Origin: Natrialbaceae archaeon AArc-T1-2
GTDB taxonomy: Archaea > Halobacteriota > Halobacteria > Halobacteriales > Natrialbaceae
Assembly (NCBI RefSeq): GCF_030273315.1
Contig: NZ_CP127175.1
Coordinates: 1-64,000, forward strand
Reading direction: 5' to 3'
DNA length: 64,000 nucleotides
Of the stretch, positions 17,040 through 27,226 are shown piece after piece (within the stretch, counting starts at the first letter, position 1; each line of letters begins with the position of its first letter). Both the position numbers and the translations under genes were made by a program. Below the pieces are notes generated by a model. The model made no database searches. It had not been told where the DNA came from and was given only the letters and a program-made list of their open reading frames with translations.

Positions 17040-20000
17040 GCTTCAACCCCACGAGGGTTCGGCTGAAACACGTTTGTACACCTCCGAAAACGGAGTTTAT
17101 AAAGGCTTCAACCCCACGAGGGTTCGGCTGAAACAGTCCACAAACGCAGCCACATCGCGTTCATGACCTCGCTTCAACCCCACGAGGGTTCGGCTGAAAC
17201 GATCGAAGCCTCGAATCCCTCGCGCTTTCATCGGCCGCTTCAACCCCACGAGGGTTCGGCTGAAACACGTGGAAAAAGCGGTTATGTCGGAAGCCTTCGA
17301 GCTTCAACCCCACGAGGGTTCGGCTGAAACTTTCGGTACGATTATGCCGTCGATTATCAACTAAGAGCTTCAACCCCACGAGGGTTCGGCTGAAACCGGT
17401 ACCGGAAAGATCACCGGGATTAAATCTGTCCATGCTTCAACCCCACGAGGGTTCGGCTGAAACGGGAATAATCGGTATCAAAAACCGGATGGATCATTTG
17501 GCTTCAACCCCACGAGGGTTCGGCTGAAACTCGTCCCAGACTCCATGTGTGCGTTCTCCAGAGACCGCTTCAACCCCACGAGGGTTCGGCTGAAACACCC
17601 CCACGACTCGATACGGTCGATCTCCTCAGCCCGCTTCAACCCCACGAGGGTTCGGCTGAAACGCGTCTACGCGACGAAAGAGTGGGTCAACGACGGCGGC
17701 TTCAACCCCACGAGGGTTCGGCTGAAACGATTGGTCAGACATGTTTTTCTTCCACCTCCAGTTGCTTCAACCCCACGAGGGTTCGGCTGAAACTCGGCCT
17801 TCAAGAGGCGTTGCGTTATCGCTGGCAGCCGCTTCAACCCCACGAGGGTTCGGCTGAAACCGGCGTACTTGGTGTATGTAACCTCGTCGACGCTCGCTTC
17901 AACCCCACGAGGGTTCGGCTGAAACCCTTCGAGGAGATGACCGTCACCAACGACATCGACGGCTTCAACCCCACGAGGGTTCGGCTGAAACTTGGTCAAA
18001 TGGGGGATCGAACACGACCGTATCGAACGCTTCAACCCCACGAGGGTTCGGCTGAAACCGTACGTCGTCGGCGAGGAGGACTACACGGCCGACGCTTCAA
18101 CCCCACGAGGGTTCGGCTGAAACTACGTTAAAATATCACTTCTGCGATAACAGACCAAAAGCTTCAACCCCACGAGGGTTCGGCTGAAACAGTCCATCAA
18201 GATGGAAACGCTCCAAGGGCTTGGAGAGCTTCAACCCCACGAGGGTTCGGCTGAAACGCTGGACGCTTGAGGAGTCGCTTGACGATCCAGTGGCTTCAAC
18301 CCCACGAGGGTTCGGCTGAAACGAGCTGTTCGCTCGGAGAGCCGCCGAGGATGTGAACCGCTTCAACCCCACGAGGGTTCGGCTGAAACACAACCGGCAG
18401 CGAGAACGGCCACAGCGGACCCGAGCTTCAACCCCACGAGGGTTCGGCTGAAACTCGCTCGAGATCGTGCTGACGACCTTCGCGAGTGGGTGCTTCAACC
18501 CCACGAGGGTTCGGCTGAAACAAGCGATGGTAGAGGCACTCCGTCAGACCAAACTCCGCTTCAACCCCACGAGGGTTCGGCTGAAACCATGGAGCGGGAC
18601 AGTCTGACAATCAACCTCAACGCTTCAACCCCACGAGGGTTCGGCTGAAACCTTCGGTGGCATGGATGCCGGTATTGATGCTCGGGAAGCTTCAACCCCA
18701 CGAGGGTTCGGCTGAAACAATTTATCAGGTTTATGGACCTGATAAATGGGTTGATGCTTCAACCCCACGAGGGTTCGGCTGAAACGGGACTGATTAGCAG
18801 ATCGGGAGTGAGACAATAATGAGCTTCAACCCCACGAGGGTTCGGCTGAAACTAGTGTGAACGCTTCCGGCCTAATCAACCAGTTGGTGGCTTCAACCCC
18901 ACGAGGGTTCGGCTGAAACTGTTCGTCGTTGATTTCTCCGGTACGGCGTTCACTCGCTTCAACCCCACGAGGGTTCGGCTGAAACATTTGGAAGGACTCA
19001 CAGACGGAATGCGTTTTAAGCGTGCTTCAACCCCACGAGGGTTCGGCTGAAACGCGACAAGCACCGTTCAATCTAGTCCCGCGAGAGTCTGCTTCAACCC
19101 CACGAGGGTTCGGCTGAAACGTGGGGTATGTCAGACGATATATGCGGCCACACTAAGCTTCAACCCCACGAGGGTTCGGCTGAAACCACTTTATCGTCCG
19201 CGTCAAAACCTGTGCCGACGCTTCAACCCCACGAGGGTTCGGCTGAAACCGAGATCCGGAATCGGAGCGCCGAAAGCGCTGCCGACGCTTCAACCCCACG
19301 AGGGTTCGGCTGAAACGAGGACTACGAAACCGACGGCGTGGCGACGGCGACCGCTTCAACCCCACGAGGGTTCGGCTGAAACCGTCGGATCTCGAAACCC
19401 TCCCTGGTGAGCCAGGCGCTTCAACCCCACGAGGGTTCGGCTGAAACGCCTTCGTCAGCTAATGCTGTCCCGGAGTTTGATCCGCTTCAACCCCACGAGG
19501 GTTCGGCTGAAACACGTTCGTGATTTCCTTACTCATGGTTTATCGGACGGCTTCAACCCCACGAGGGTTCGGCTGAAACTATCGAGATACGCGAAATCGT
19601 GGTGACCTAGATATGGCTTCAACCCCACGAGGGTTCGGCTGAAACTTCAAAAATCACTTCTATATCACTCCGCCCTACGTCAGCTTCAACCCCACGAGGG
19701 TTCGGCTGAAACATTCCTCCATTCCCTCAAGGTCGCTTTGCGTCTCGGCTTCAACCCCACGAGGGTTCGGCTGAAACGGTTGGCCGTGGGACTAGTGGAG
19801 AACGATTTGACGCTTCAACCCCACGAGGGTTCGGCTGAAACGTTCTCGAGGAGTTGCTCGCGGACGCACCACCCGAGCTTCAACCCCACGAGGGTTCGGC
19901 TGAAACCCGAAGCGGACGTGCTCGCCGTCGACGTCGAACCAGCTTCAACCCCACGAGGGTTCGGCTGAAACTAGCCGCCAGCCGAGCCGTACTGTCCCGG

Positions 20001-21868
20001 CGTCGCTTCAACCCCACGAGGGTTCGGCTGAAACGTCGGCGGGCAGGTCGTCCCCGCCGGCGTGCTCGAGCTTCAACCCCACGAGGGTTCGGCTGAAACC
20101 TCCTCGAAGTACCGTTCGTCAAGGATTTCGACGCGCTTCAACCCCACGAGGGTTCGGCTGAAACTCGTCGGGATGGGTATCGGTGGCTGACATGGGTGGA
20201 GCTTCAACCCCACGAGGGTTCGGCTGAAACTCGCCCCAACCGTACTACACGCATTTCGACGGCTGGCTTCAACCCCACGAGGGTTCGGCTGAAACAAACT
20301 GCTGACGCAACATCATGACAGACGTAACGAGGCTTCAACCCCACGAGGGTTCGGCTGAAACTCGACGTCGAAGCGGCAGAGATCGGTTTTGTTCTGGCTT
20401 CAACCCCACGAGGGTTCGGCTGAAACCATTATCCCGAAAAGTGCCAATGCTGCGGTTCAAAGGCTTCAACCCCACGAGGGTTCGGCTGAAACATCCTCGA
20501 AACCACATCACTAAATTGGTAATTAGGGAGCTTCAACCCCACGAGGGTTCGGCTGAAACCGTCCGTGGGATCTCGTGCCAGTCGGGCCGGTGGCCGCTTC
20601 AACCCCACGAGGGTTCGGCTGAAACATTCTCTCACTGTTCTCTCACTGTTATGGGACAGTGCTTCAACCCCACGAGGGTTCGGCTGAAACCATCGCCCGC
20701 ACGCGGTCGTTCTTGAACGCTTGCGGCTTCAACCCCACGAGGGTTCGGCTGAAACACAGTACTCCTCAAAGTTCGGCAAGTCCGTCGATCGGGCTTCAAC
20801 CCCACGAGGGTTCGGCTGAAACGACGTGAAAACCGACGGTACCGGCTGGCACGCCCGTGCTTCAACCCCACGAGGGTTCGGCTGAAACGCGCGCTCAAAC
20901 TGTCGGTACGGATCGACGGTGCTTCAACCCCACGAGGGTTCGGCTGAAACCTGTCCGGGCTGACCCTCGGTCACACGCCCGCGGATGCTTCAACCCCACG
21001 AGGGTTCGGCTGAAACATGCGACACTCGAGGCGTTCGGGCTGACGCCGGCGGCTTCAACCCCACGAGGGTTCGGCTGAAACGAACCGCCGCGAAATCCGA
21101 ACGCGAGCGGAACGGATGCTTCAACCCCACGAGGGTTCGGCTGAAACCAGCACGAACTCAAAGACAAGATTCTAGCTGCGAGCGCTTCAACCCCACGAGG
21201 GTTCGGCTGAAACCAGCGACCCCCACAGTCAACGCACTGCTGTACCGGCTTCAACCCCACGAGGGTTCGGCTGAAACGGTCGTCCCGCCATCGGTGTAGG
21301 TCACGTCGGCGGTGCTTCAACCCCACGAGGGTTCGGCTGAAACTCGCGGAGGAGGCCGACGTCTCACAGCCGCTTATCGCGCTTCAACCCCACGAGGGTT
21401 CGGCTGAAACGATACGGCGGTGTTGCCCGAGCGGTACCTGGAGATCGCTTCAACCCCACGAGGGTTCGGCTGAAACCGATCCCTGTGCGGTCGTCTGTTC
21501 GGCCTGTGGCGCTTCAACCCCACGAGGGTTCGGCTGAAACACCCGCGACAGGCCGGGATCGAAGCGGTCAACCTCCGCTTCAACCCCACGAGGGTTCGGC
21601 TGAAACGCGAAGGTCGCGTGGGCTCGAGCACGCCGGACAGGCGCTTCAACCCCACGAGGGTTCGGCTGAAACGCGAAGGTCGCGTGGGCTCGAGCACGCC
21701 GGACAGGCGCTTCAACCCCACGAGGGTTCGGCTGAAACGATATTCACCAACCGATCGATTTGCCGAAACGCCAGCTTCAACCCCACGAGGGTTCGGCTGA
21801 AACCCTCGAGTGCCGCCGAAACCCGTTCCGCCCCGAGTGCTTCAACCCCACGAGGGTTCGGCTGAAAC
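17040..21868 (-). CRISPR. type I-B CRISPR array, 74 repeats and 73 spacers
   Basis: I counted 74 copies of a 30-nt repeat (crRNA sense starting GTTTCAGCCGAACCC and ending GTTGAAGC), first at 17040-17069 and last at 21839-21868. The average period is 65.7 nt, so spacers are about 34-38 nt. The repeats appear identical throughout, including the leader-distal one. The leader-proximal end is at 21868, next to cas2, and the array is read on the minus strand like the cas operon. Spacers 3 and 4 from the leader (21673-21708 and 21607-21642) are identical. One spacer (18719-18755) holds an 11-bp perfect hairpin and another (20626-20660) an internal tandem repeat. Confidence 0.99.
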
Positions 21869-21975
21869 CATGCCCGGTTTCCGGGCTACAGGCCCTACAT
21901 GGCACGACTACACCAAAGAACTTCCGTCGACCTCCAATAACCAGTCACCCCCCTGAGGTCGACGGTAGCGCTCTC
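21869..21975 (-). promoter_or_regulatory. CRISPR leader
   Basis: This 107-nt stretch between the cas2 stop and the first repeat is the expected leader. It holds a perfect 10-bp inverted repeat (21924-21933 and 21956-21965, CCGTCGACCT) and, touching the first repeat, a GC-rich hairpin (GCCCGG-TTT-CCGGGC, 21872-21886). Either could mark the site for Cas1-Cas2 spacer entry. A TATA-like TTATTGG lies between the arms of the larger repeat. Confidence 0.75.
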
Positions 21976-22236
21976 TCACAGAAACCGCTGGTCTTCTGTA
22001 GGGTCTTCACCATAGACCGTTCGATTGAGAAGTGTATCGGACGACAGCTCGTAGATGATCGTCGATTCACCAGGCTCGAGTAGCTCGTCGATCTCCCCAC
22101 GCAGATTCTCGAGGTCGCCTTCCGAGATCTCGCCCTCAAGGACGGAGTTCTGGACGTGGGTCAGGTAGCGACGTCCGATCTTCAGTGCTTTGTGTGTGCG
22201 TTCTGCTCGGAGATCGTACACCATAATCACGTACAT
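21976..22236 (-). CDS. cas2: Cas2 endoribonuclease-fold adaptation protein
   Basis: The 86-aa protein starts MYVIMVYDLRAERTHKALKI, with the first-strand Asp of the Cas2 ferredoxin fold (about residue 8), and continues RRYLTHVQNSVLEGEISEGDLENL and STIIYELSSD. I chose the ATG at 22236 because homology begins there and it follows the cas1 stop by one base; a longer in-frame start overlaps cas1. Cas2 forms the complex with Cas1 that inserts new spacers at the leader end. It is the last gene of the operon and abuts the leader. Confidence 0.95.
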   Translation of the reverse strand: MYVIMVYDLRAERTHKALKIGRRYLTHVQNSVLEGEISEGDLENLRGEIDELLEPGESTIIYELSSDTLLNRTVYGEDPTEDQRFL

Positions 22237-22237
22237 A

Positions 22238-23230
22238 TTACCACCATCGCTTGAACGAATCGTAGGATTCACCGGTCAACAGGTGCTTTTTGAGTTTATA
22301 CGCCTCGAGTCGGAGCAGGTACTGGTAGCTAACCTTTCTGTTCAGCTCCGGATGCTCTACGGTTCGTTCGAGCGTCTCTTCGAACGCTTTCGAGTAAGTT
22401 TGTCGGCCCCGTTCGTTCAGTAGACACGAACCGAGTTCGGTCTCGAAGTCGTCTCGATCAATCTGTCCGCGATTGACGAGACGGAACAGTACGCGGTCGG
22501 CCAGAATTGGCTTAAAGAGATCGGCGAGATCCAGGGACAGCGAGTAGCGCCGTTCACCGGGTTCGTGGAGGTAGCTGATGGTCGGATCGAGTGCAGTCGC
22601 TCGAATTGCGGAGACACAGTTCGCGTAGACTAGCGAGTTGCCAAAGGAGATCAGACTGTTGACCTCGTTCGGCGGCGGGTTGTACTCCCGTCTCGAGAGC
22701 CGGAACTCTTCGGGGAGGATTTCGTTGAACGATCGGTAGTACGCTTTCCGAGCGCTCGCCTCGACCCCCATCAGTTCGTCGACGGGAAGCTCGTCGTCAA
22801 CGCGAGCAGCGGCTGCCTCGAGGTCGGCGATCTCGGCCTCAAGGTCGCGGTCGCGGCCGTCGTAGTAGACGGCGTTCGTTCGCATGTTGTGGATGCTTCC
22901 AGCGACGATCGATGCGGCGAGTCGTCGCCGATGGTTCTCGTTCTCGTAGGCTCTGACCTGTGAGACGACCGTTCGTCCCGAGGTCTGGCCTCGCTCTGGC
23001 ATGATCGAGCCGGAGTAATAGTCTTCCCAGCCAAACACGTGCATGGCGACGCCCTGATCGTTCAGAAACGACATCAGGCGCGTGTTGAAATCGATCTGCC
23101 CGTGGAGAAATAGTGCCTCGGCGTTCTCGACTGGGACGTACTTCTTCTCACCGTCGTCGGTGACGACCCGGACCGTATCGTCTTTGCGTTCGATGCGACC
23201 GTCCGAAAACACGTGGTAGTTCCTATCCAT
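22238..23230 (-). CDS. cas1: Cas1 integrase
   Basis: The 330-aa protein is a full-length type I-B Cas1. It has an N-terminal beta domain (YHVFSDGRIERKDDTVRV..LFLHGQIDFNT) and the helical catalytic domain with the three metal ligands in LMGVEASARKAYY (Glu, about 155), SYLHEPGERRYSL (His, about 222) and LSLDLADLFKPILADR (Asp, about 237). It catalyses spacer integration. The start lies 3 nt after the cas4 stop, and the C-terminus (SFKRWW) ends one base before cas2, so the adaptation genes are tightly coupled. Confidence 0.97.
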   Translation of the reverse strand: MDRNYHVFSDGRIERKDDTVRVVTDDGEKKYVPVENAEALFLHGQIDFNTRLMSFLNDQGVAMHVFGWEDYYSGSIMPERGQTSGRTVVSQVRAYENENHRRRLAASIVAGSIHNMRTNAVYYDGRDRDLEAEIADLEAAAARVDDELPVDELMGVEASARKAYYRSFNEILPEEFRLSRREYNPPPNEVNSLISFGNSLVYANCVSAIRATALDPTISYLHEPGERRYSLSLDLADLFKPILADRVLFRLVNRGQIDRDDFETELGSCLLNERGRQTYSKAFEETLERTVEHPELNRKVSYQYLLRLEAYKLKKHLLTGESYDSFKRWW

Positions 23231-23233
23231 GGG

Positions 23234-23782
23234 TCAACACCAGCAAAAGTCGTGGTACGCACAGGCATCGCAGAACGGCTTTTCCTCCGCGGGCGGTGGC
23301 GACTCTCGAGTCACCACGTCGTAGATTCCGCGGATGGCGTCCTCGACTTTCTCCGCACGTTCCCCGGTGAGTTTGATCGGCTCCCGCTTTCGTTCGCGGG
23401 GATGGGCAAGCACACCGTCCCGCTCGACGTCGGCGACGTGCTCGAGATACCAGAGGTAGTACGACAGCTGCATTTTGGCGGGTTCAGTGAGCGTCGAGGA
23501 TGGTTTGACCTCGACGACACGACCGTCCTCCAAGACGTCGAGCGAGATCATCCCGAGGTGGAGGTTGCGGCGTTTCTCGCTGTAGGCGGTGTCGTCGACG
23601 TGAGTACCCCGGACGACCGTAGGGTTCTCGCGATCGATCTCGAGGTTGCGCGACTCGAACCAGAGTTCGCGCTTACAGACGTGGTAGTACTGCATCATCA
23701 CGCCGGTGACGCGAAACGGCTCGTCAACGGGGTTCCCGCGAGCGGTCTCGAGAAGACGGGAGACGGGATCGGGGTCGGTCAC
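23234..23782 (-). CDS. cas4: Cas4 RecB-like nuclease, Fe-S
   Basis: The 182-aa protein has the Cas4 pattern: a lone Cys in YYHVCKRELWFESR (about 44), nuclease residues around GTHVDDTAY, ISLDVLEDGRVVEVKPS (D...EVK core) and QLSYYLWYLEH, and a C-terminal cluster FCDACAYHDFCWC giving the other Fe-S ligands. It trims prespacers and selects those with a correct PAM. The start is GTG at 23782, overlapping the cas3 TGA as GTGA. A longer ATG-started frame at 24070 lies within cas3 and is not credible. Confidence 0.93.
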   Translation of the reverse strand: MTDPDPVSRLLETARGNPVDEPFRVTGVMMQYYHVCKRELWFESRNLEIDRENPTVVRGTHVDDTAYSEKRRNLHLGMISLDVLEDGRVVEVKPSSTLTEPAKMQLSYYLWYLEHVADVERDGVLAHPRERKREPIKLTGERAEKVEDAIRGIYDVVTRESPPPAEEKPFCDACAYHDFCWC

Positions 23783-26400
23783 AGGAACCTCCGTTCGACG
23801 GTGTTGTCCGGGACGACGAAGCCGGTCGTCGGATCGAAGAAGTCCACGAACTCTGGCCTCGAGGGATCGACGTACCGAACGTCCGCTTTGGGATGAACCG
23901 GTGGGAGGTCTCCGAGTTCTCGTGCTTCCTTCGAATCGGCACTGTAGAACGGAACCGATACCTGTCTCGTCCGGAGGTCGTCCATTTGCCGGTTGACCTC
24001 GTCGAACTCGTAGCGATCTACAGCATCCTGAATAGCCTCTACGGCCGCCCGTTCCTCGTCCGTTCGACATACGACGACGTCGATGGCGTTTCGCTGGTCG
24101 ATGAGCGAAAGCCCCTCGAGTTCGTCGCCCCGGGCCTCGTCGACGTAGCTCGCGTACGTCTCTTTACCGACGTTTTTCTGCTGATGAAGTGCCTCGTAGT
24201 ATTTTTCGACAGCGTCCTTTGCGACCGTGGTTTCCTCGAGGAACCTCCCGTCGCCACGAACGGACTCGAGGGTCCGCGCGGCGACGGGCAGGAGTGAGAC
24301 ACCGCGATTGTACACGGCTTCTGCAGGGGTCTTCTCCTGCTCTTCGGGCGCGTCGAGCCACCAGACGGTGACCTCTCCCCGATCCCGTTCGAACGACCGG
24401 TTACACCTTCCGGCGGCTTGGACGATGCTGTCGATGGGCGCAAGATCGCGGTAGACGCGGTCGAAACTGATGTCGACGCCAGCTTCGACGAGCTGGGTCG
24501 AGACTGTGAGAAGCGGGTGGCCGCGTCCGGTCAATTCCTTCGCCGCCTCGATCAGGGTGAGCCGATCGATCGGGCGAAGCCGAGTCGAGAGATGCAGGAG
24601 AGACCGGTCCCCAGCGGTTTCGGCCCGTTTGGCAACCGCCGCTGGATCGACAGTCTCCGGATCACCCACGGCCTCGAGTTCGGCGGCGTAGATCTCTCCG
24701 ATATCTACCAGCCTGGGAGATCGTTCCGCCACGAGCTCGGTCAGTTTTCTCGCGCTGTCGATCGTGTTACAGACCGTGAGCGTGGCGTCGCCCCCCTCAA
24801 GGGTCTCAAGCAGTTCCGTGGCTGCGTCGTCGTAGGACTTCGCGCCGTCTTGTTCGTCGATGTACCGTTCCGTCGACGGATCGAGGCGATACCGGACGCG
24901 TTCGGTCGCCTCGAAGTACGCAGTCGGCTCGTCGACGAGTTCGACCGCGCCGTCGAACAGCTGTGGCTGTGTCGCGGTCATCGCGATGACCGTCGCGTCG
25001 TATCGTTCCGTTAGCATCGTCACGAGACGGGGAACGAGTTTCCACCAGTCGAGCGGAAGGCTCTGTGGCTCGTCGAGGACGACGACGCTGTTTCGGAGCG
25101 CAGGAATCTTCATCGACTGTTTGTTCGCCGGACCTGCCAGACTCTCGAACAGCTGGACAAACGTCGTCACGGTCAGGCCGGCCCGCCAGCTCTCGGCGAG
25201 CATTCCGGCGACGTCGTCATTTAAGTCCGCATCGTCGGCGCCACCATCGTCTACGTCTCGAATCGTCGTCTCTGCGAGATGGTGATGGGCAGTGAGCAGA
25301 CGGCCCGCAGTATTGGTCTCGTAGATGTCCTGGGCTTCGTCGACCACCTGATCGATGATACTGGTAAACGGGAGCGCGTAAACGATCCGTTCGCCACCGA
25401 TTCGGTCCCGGGTCGTGAGTGCCGCTGACAGCCCGGCGAGCGTCTTTCCCATGCCTGTTGGCAACGTAATCGTCGCGACGCCACCGCCGTCGTCGGCGAA
25501 CAACTCCGCGTTCTCGAGGACGGTCGACTGTGCCCGCGAACGGTAGTGGTTCAGCCGTTCGCTCCGTGTTCCCTCCGGGTCAGCGCACGCGTCAGCCTCG
25601 AGGTCGTCGATGTACTCGTCCAGTCGCTCGAGGGTCGGTTTCTCGGGTCCATAGGTGTCCTCGGAGAGTTCCGACTCCTTCGAGGCCGAGGCAGCGCTCG
25701 TCTTGTCGGCGAGCACGAGCGAGCCCCAGCACTCGAGGACGAGTGCGTAACATGACTCCGACAGCGATTCCCGGTCGACGCCGACGCCGGTTCCGGAGGC
25801 TGCGACGGCTGACTCAATCCCACCGAGCAACTCGAGGAATCCGTCGTGGAACTCCTCCCACGAGCCGTTCCCGTCGGTCGCCTTTTCGAACACCGTCTCC
25901 CCAAGTTTGGGAGTGTTGTCGTCGATGTCCTGAAGTTGCATCGCGATCGCCCCCTGTTGTTGCTCGTTGGCGTTCTGGGTGCCCCTCGAGACGCCGTCAC
26001 GTCGGTGTGACCGCTCGAAGACGTATTCGGCGACGTCCGGCAGGGTTCCGTGGTGTTTCCCGACGGCGACAAAGCCCGCGAGACAGGTCTCGGTGTCATA
26101 TCCACGGGCATCCAGTGCGTAGTAGGCGGCGAACGCTCCGATCGGGGCATGATACCGACAGCGAGTGTCCGGCGGCGTCCCCGATTCCATACCGAGGTAC
26201 TGCTGGAAATACGTCGTTGCCTTCCCGAAGTCGTGGACGTACGCAAGCGTCTCGACAACGTCTCTCACTGGTTCTCCCGCCGACGTCCGGGCGTCCGCCG
26301 GCACCACGTATCGGACGCGTTCGGCCACGTCCTCGAGATGATCTCGGAGAAAGACGCCATCGTGACCTTCCTCCGGTGGATGGGAGTACCGAATCGTCAT
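23779..26400 (-). CDS. cas3: Cas3 HD nuclease-helicase
   Basis: The 873-aa protein fuses both Cas3 activities. An N-terminal HD domain shows AYVHDFGKATTYF (HD at 56-57) and further His residues (VGKHHGTL). The SF2 helicase shows Walker A TLPTGMGKTLAG (about 312-323), motif II VVLDEPQSLP (DEPQ in place of DEAH), motif III AMTATQPQ and motif VI QAAGRCNRSF. It is recruited by the surveillance complex to unwind and degrade the target DNA. Length is normal and no motif is missing. Confidence 0.97.
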   Translation of the reverse strand: MTIRYSHPPEEGHDGVFLRDHLEDVAERVRYVVPADARTSAGEPVRDVVETLAYVHDFGKATTYFQQYLGMESGTPPDTRCRYHAPIGAFAAYYALDARGYDTETCLAGFVAVGKHHGTLPDVAEYVFERSHRRDGVSRGTQNANEQQQGAIAMQLQDIDDNTPKLGETVFEKATDGNGSWEEFHDGFLELLGGIESAVAASGTGVGVDRESLSESCYALVLECWGSLVLADKTSAASASKESELSEDTYGPEKPTLERLDEYIDDLEADACADPEGTRSERLNHYRSRAQSTVLENAELFADDGGGVATITLPTGMGKTLAGLSAALTTRDRIGGERIVYALPFTSIIDQVVDEAQDIYETNTAGRLLTAHHHLAETTIRDVDDGGADDADLNDDVAGMLAESWRAGLTVTTFVQLFESLAGPANKQSMKIPALRNSVVVLDEPQSLPLDWWKLVPRLVTMLTERYDATVIAMTATQPQLFDGAVELVDEPTAYFEATERVRYRLDPSTERYIDEQDGAKSYDDAATELLETLEGGDATLTVCNTIDSARKLTELVAERSPRLVDIGEIYAAELEAVGDPETVDPAAVAKRAETAGDRSLLHLSTRLRPIDRLTLIEAAKELTGRGHPLLTVSTQLVEAGVDISFDRVYRDLAPIDSIVQAAGRCNRSFERDRGEVTVWWLDAPEEQEKTPAEAVYNRGVSLLPVAARTLESVRGDGRFLEETTVAKDAVEKYYEALHQQKNVGKETYASYVDEARGDELEGLSLIDQRNAIDVVVCRTDEERAAVEAIQDAVDRYEFDEVNRQMDDLRTRQVSVPFYSADSKEARELGDLPPVHPKADVRYVDPSRPEFVDFFDPTTGFVVPDNTVERRFL

Positions 26401-26401
26401 C

Positions 26402-27226
26402 TCAGACGAACACCACGGTTCGCCCGTCGACGCGGGACGGCTCGACGTTTTTGACCGTGAGAGAACCGGCGTCTGGATTGTACGTATAGGCCGTAAAGCC
26501 GGCAGTCGTCCGACCCCCGGAATCAGCGGTCATGAACGCAGGTGACTCTTCGACCTGACACCGCGTCCCGGGCTCGAGTACGACATCCTCGACGGCGTCG
26601 GGGACCGCTGAATCTACCTCGACCGAATCGCCGCTCGGCCCGGGTTCCATCTCGAACTCGCCGTGGTACTCAATCTCTGCGAGGTGCTCCGAGAGGCCGA
26701 GACTGGGGACGTAGTGACTCTTGCCGGCCTCGAGTGTTTCCCGAAGTTCTCGATACCGCTCTTCGTCAGATAGCCAGACGTCGATGCGATAGGCTGGATC
26801 GACGAGAACCTCGTAGTTGTGTTGCTGGCGAAGCGTCGTCGGATCGGGGAGCTTCATGCTGAGTTTTCCCCGGCCGTTGAGCGACTGGAGGTTCCCGTCA
26901 GCTGTCGAGAGCGTGTTCATCGGCATGTTGATCGTCCGGATCTCGCTGACGGGCTCGATCGCCACCGCGGACTCGTCGGGCGCGAACAGGTCGTAGTACC
27001 CATCGCGTTCGATACCGAGGACGGCGGCGAACAGTCCGGCGACAGTGGTCCGCGGGATGATCCGGTAGGTCTGTTTGACGACGTTCCCCTCGATCCGCCG
27101 AAAGTGACCCCACGACCCACGGACGGTGACGGAGAGACAGCGTTCGGGTGAGACGGCATCACCACTCTCTGTGTTATCCTCGTCGTCTCCTGCCCACTGT
27201 TCGAGCGATTCCTGTCCCATCGTCAC
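26402..27226 (-). CDS. cas5: Cas5 (Cas5h, type I-B)
   Basis: The 274-aa RAMP protein shows the Cas5 opening after an acidic extension: LSVTVRGSWGHFRRIEGNVVKQTYRIIPRTTVAGLFAAVLGI, with NMPMNTLS and LPDPTTLRQQHNYEVLVDPAYRIDVWL further on. Cas5 caps the crRNA 5' handle in the Cascade complex. The first 28 residues are an acidic, poorly conserved lead, so the true start could be later. ATG 27226 overlaps the cas7 stop by 4 nt. Confidence 0.95.
   Translation of the reverse strand: MTMGQESLEQWAGDDEDNTESGDAVSPERCLSVTVRGSWGHFRRIEGNVVKQTYRIIPRTTVAGLFAAVLGIERDGYYDLFAPDESAVAIEPVSEIRTINMPMNTLSTADGNLQSLNGRGKLSMKLPDPTTLRQQHNYEVLVDPAYRIDVWLSDEERYRELRETLEAGKSHYVPSLGLSEHLAEIEYHGEFEMEPGPSGDSVEVDSAVPDAVEDVVLEPGTRCQVEESPAFMTADSGGRTTAGFTAYTYNPDAGSLTVKNVEPSRVDGRTVVFV

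Noticed and set aside
17545-21865. Long open frames inside the CRISPR array with repeated QPHEGSAET or FNPTRVRLK peptides
   Set aside because: They are translations of the repeat; the period and perfect repeats show an array, not proteins.
23783-24070. N-terminal extension of Cas4
   Set aside because: The extension lies inside cas3 in another frame, has no Cas4 similarity, and a GTG at 23782 coupled to the cas3 stop explains the true start.
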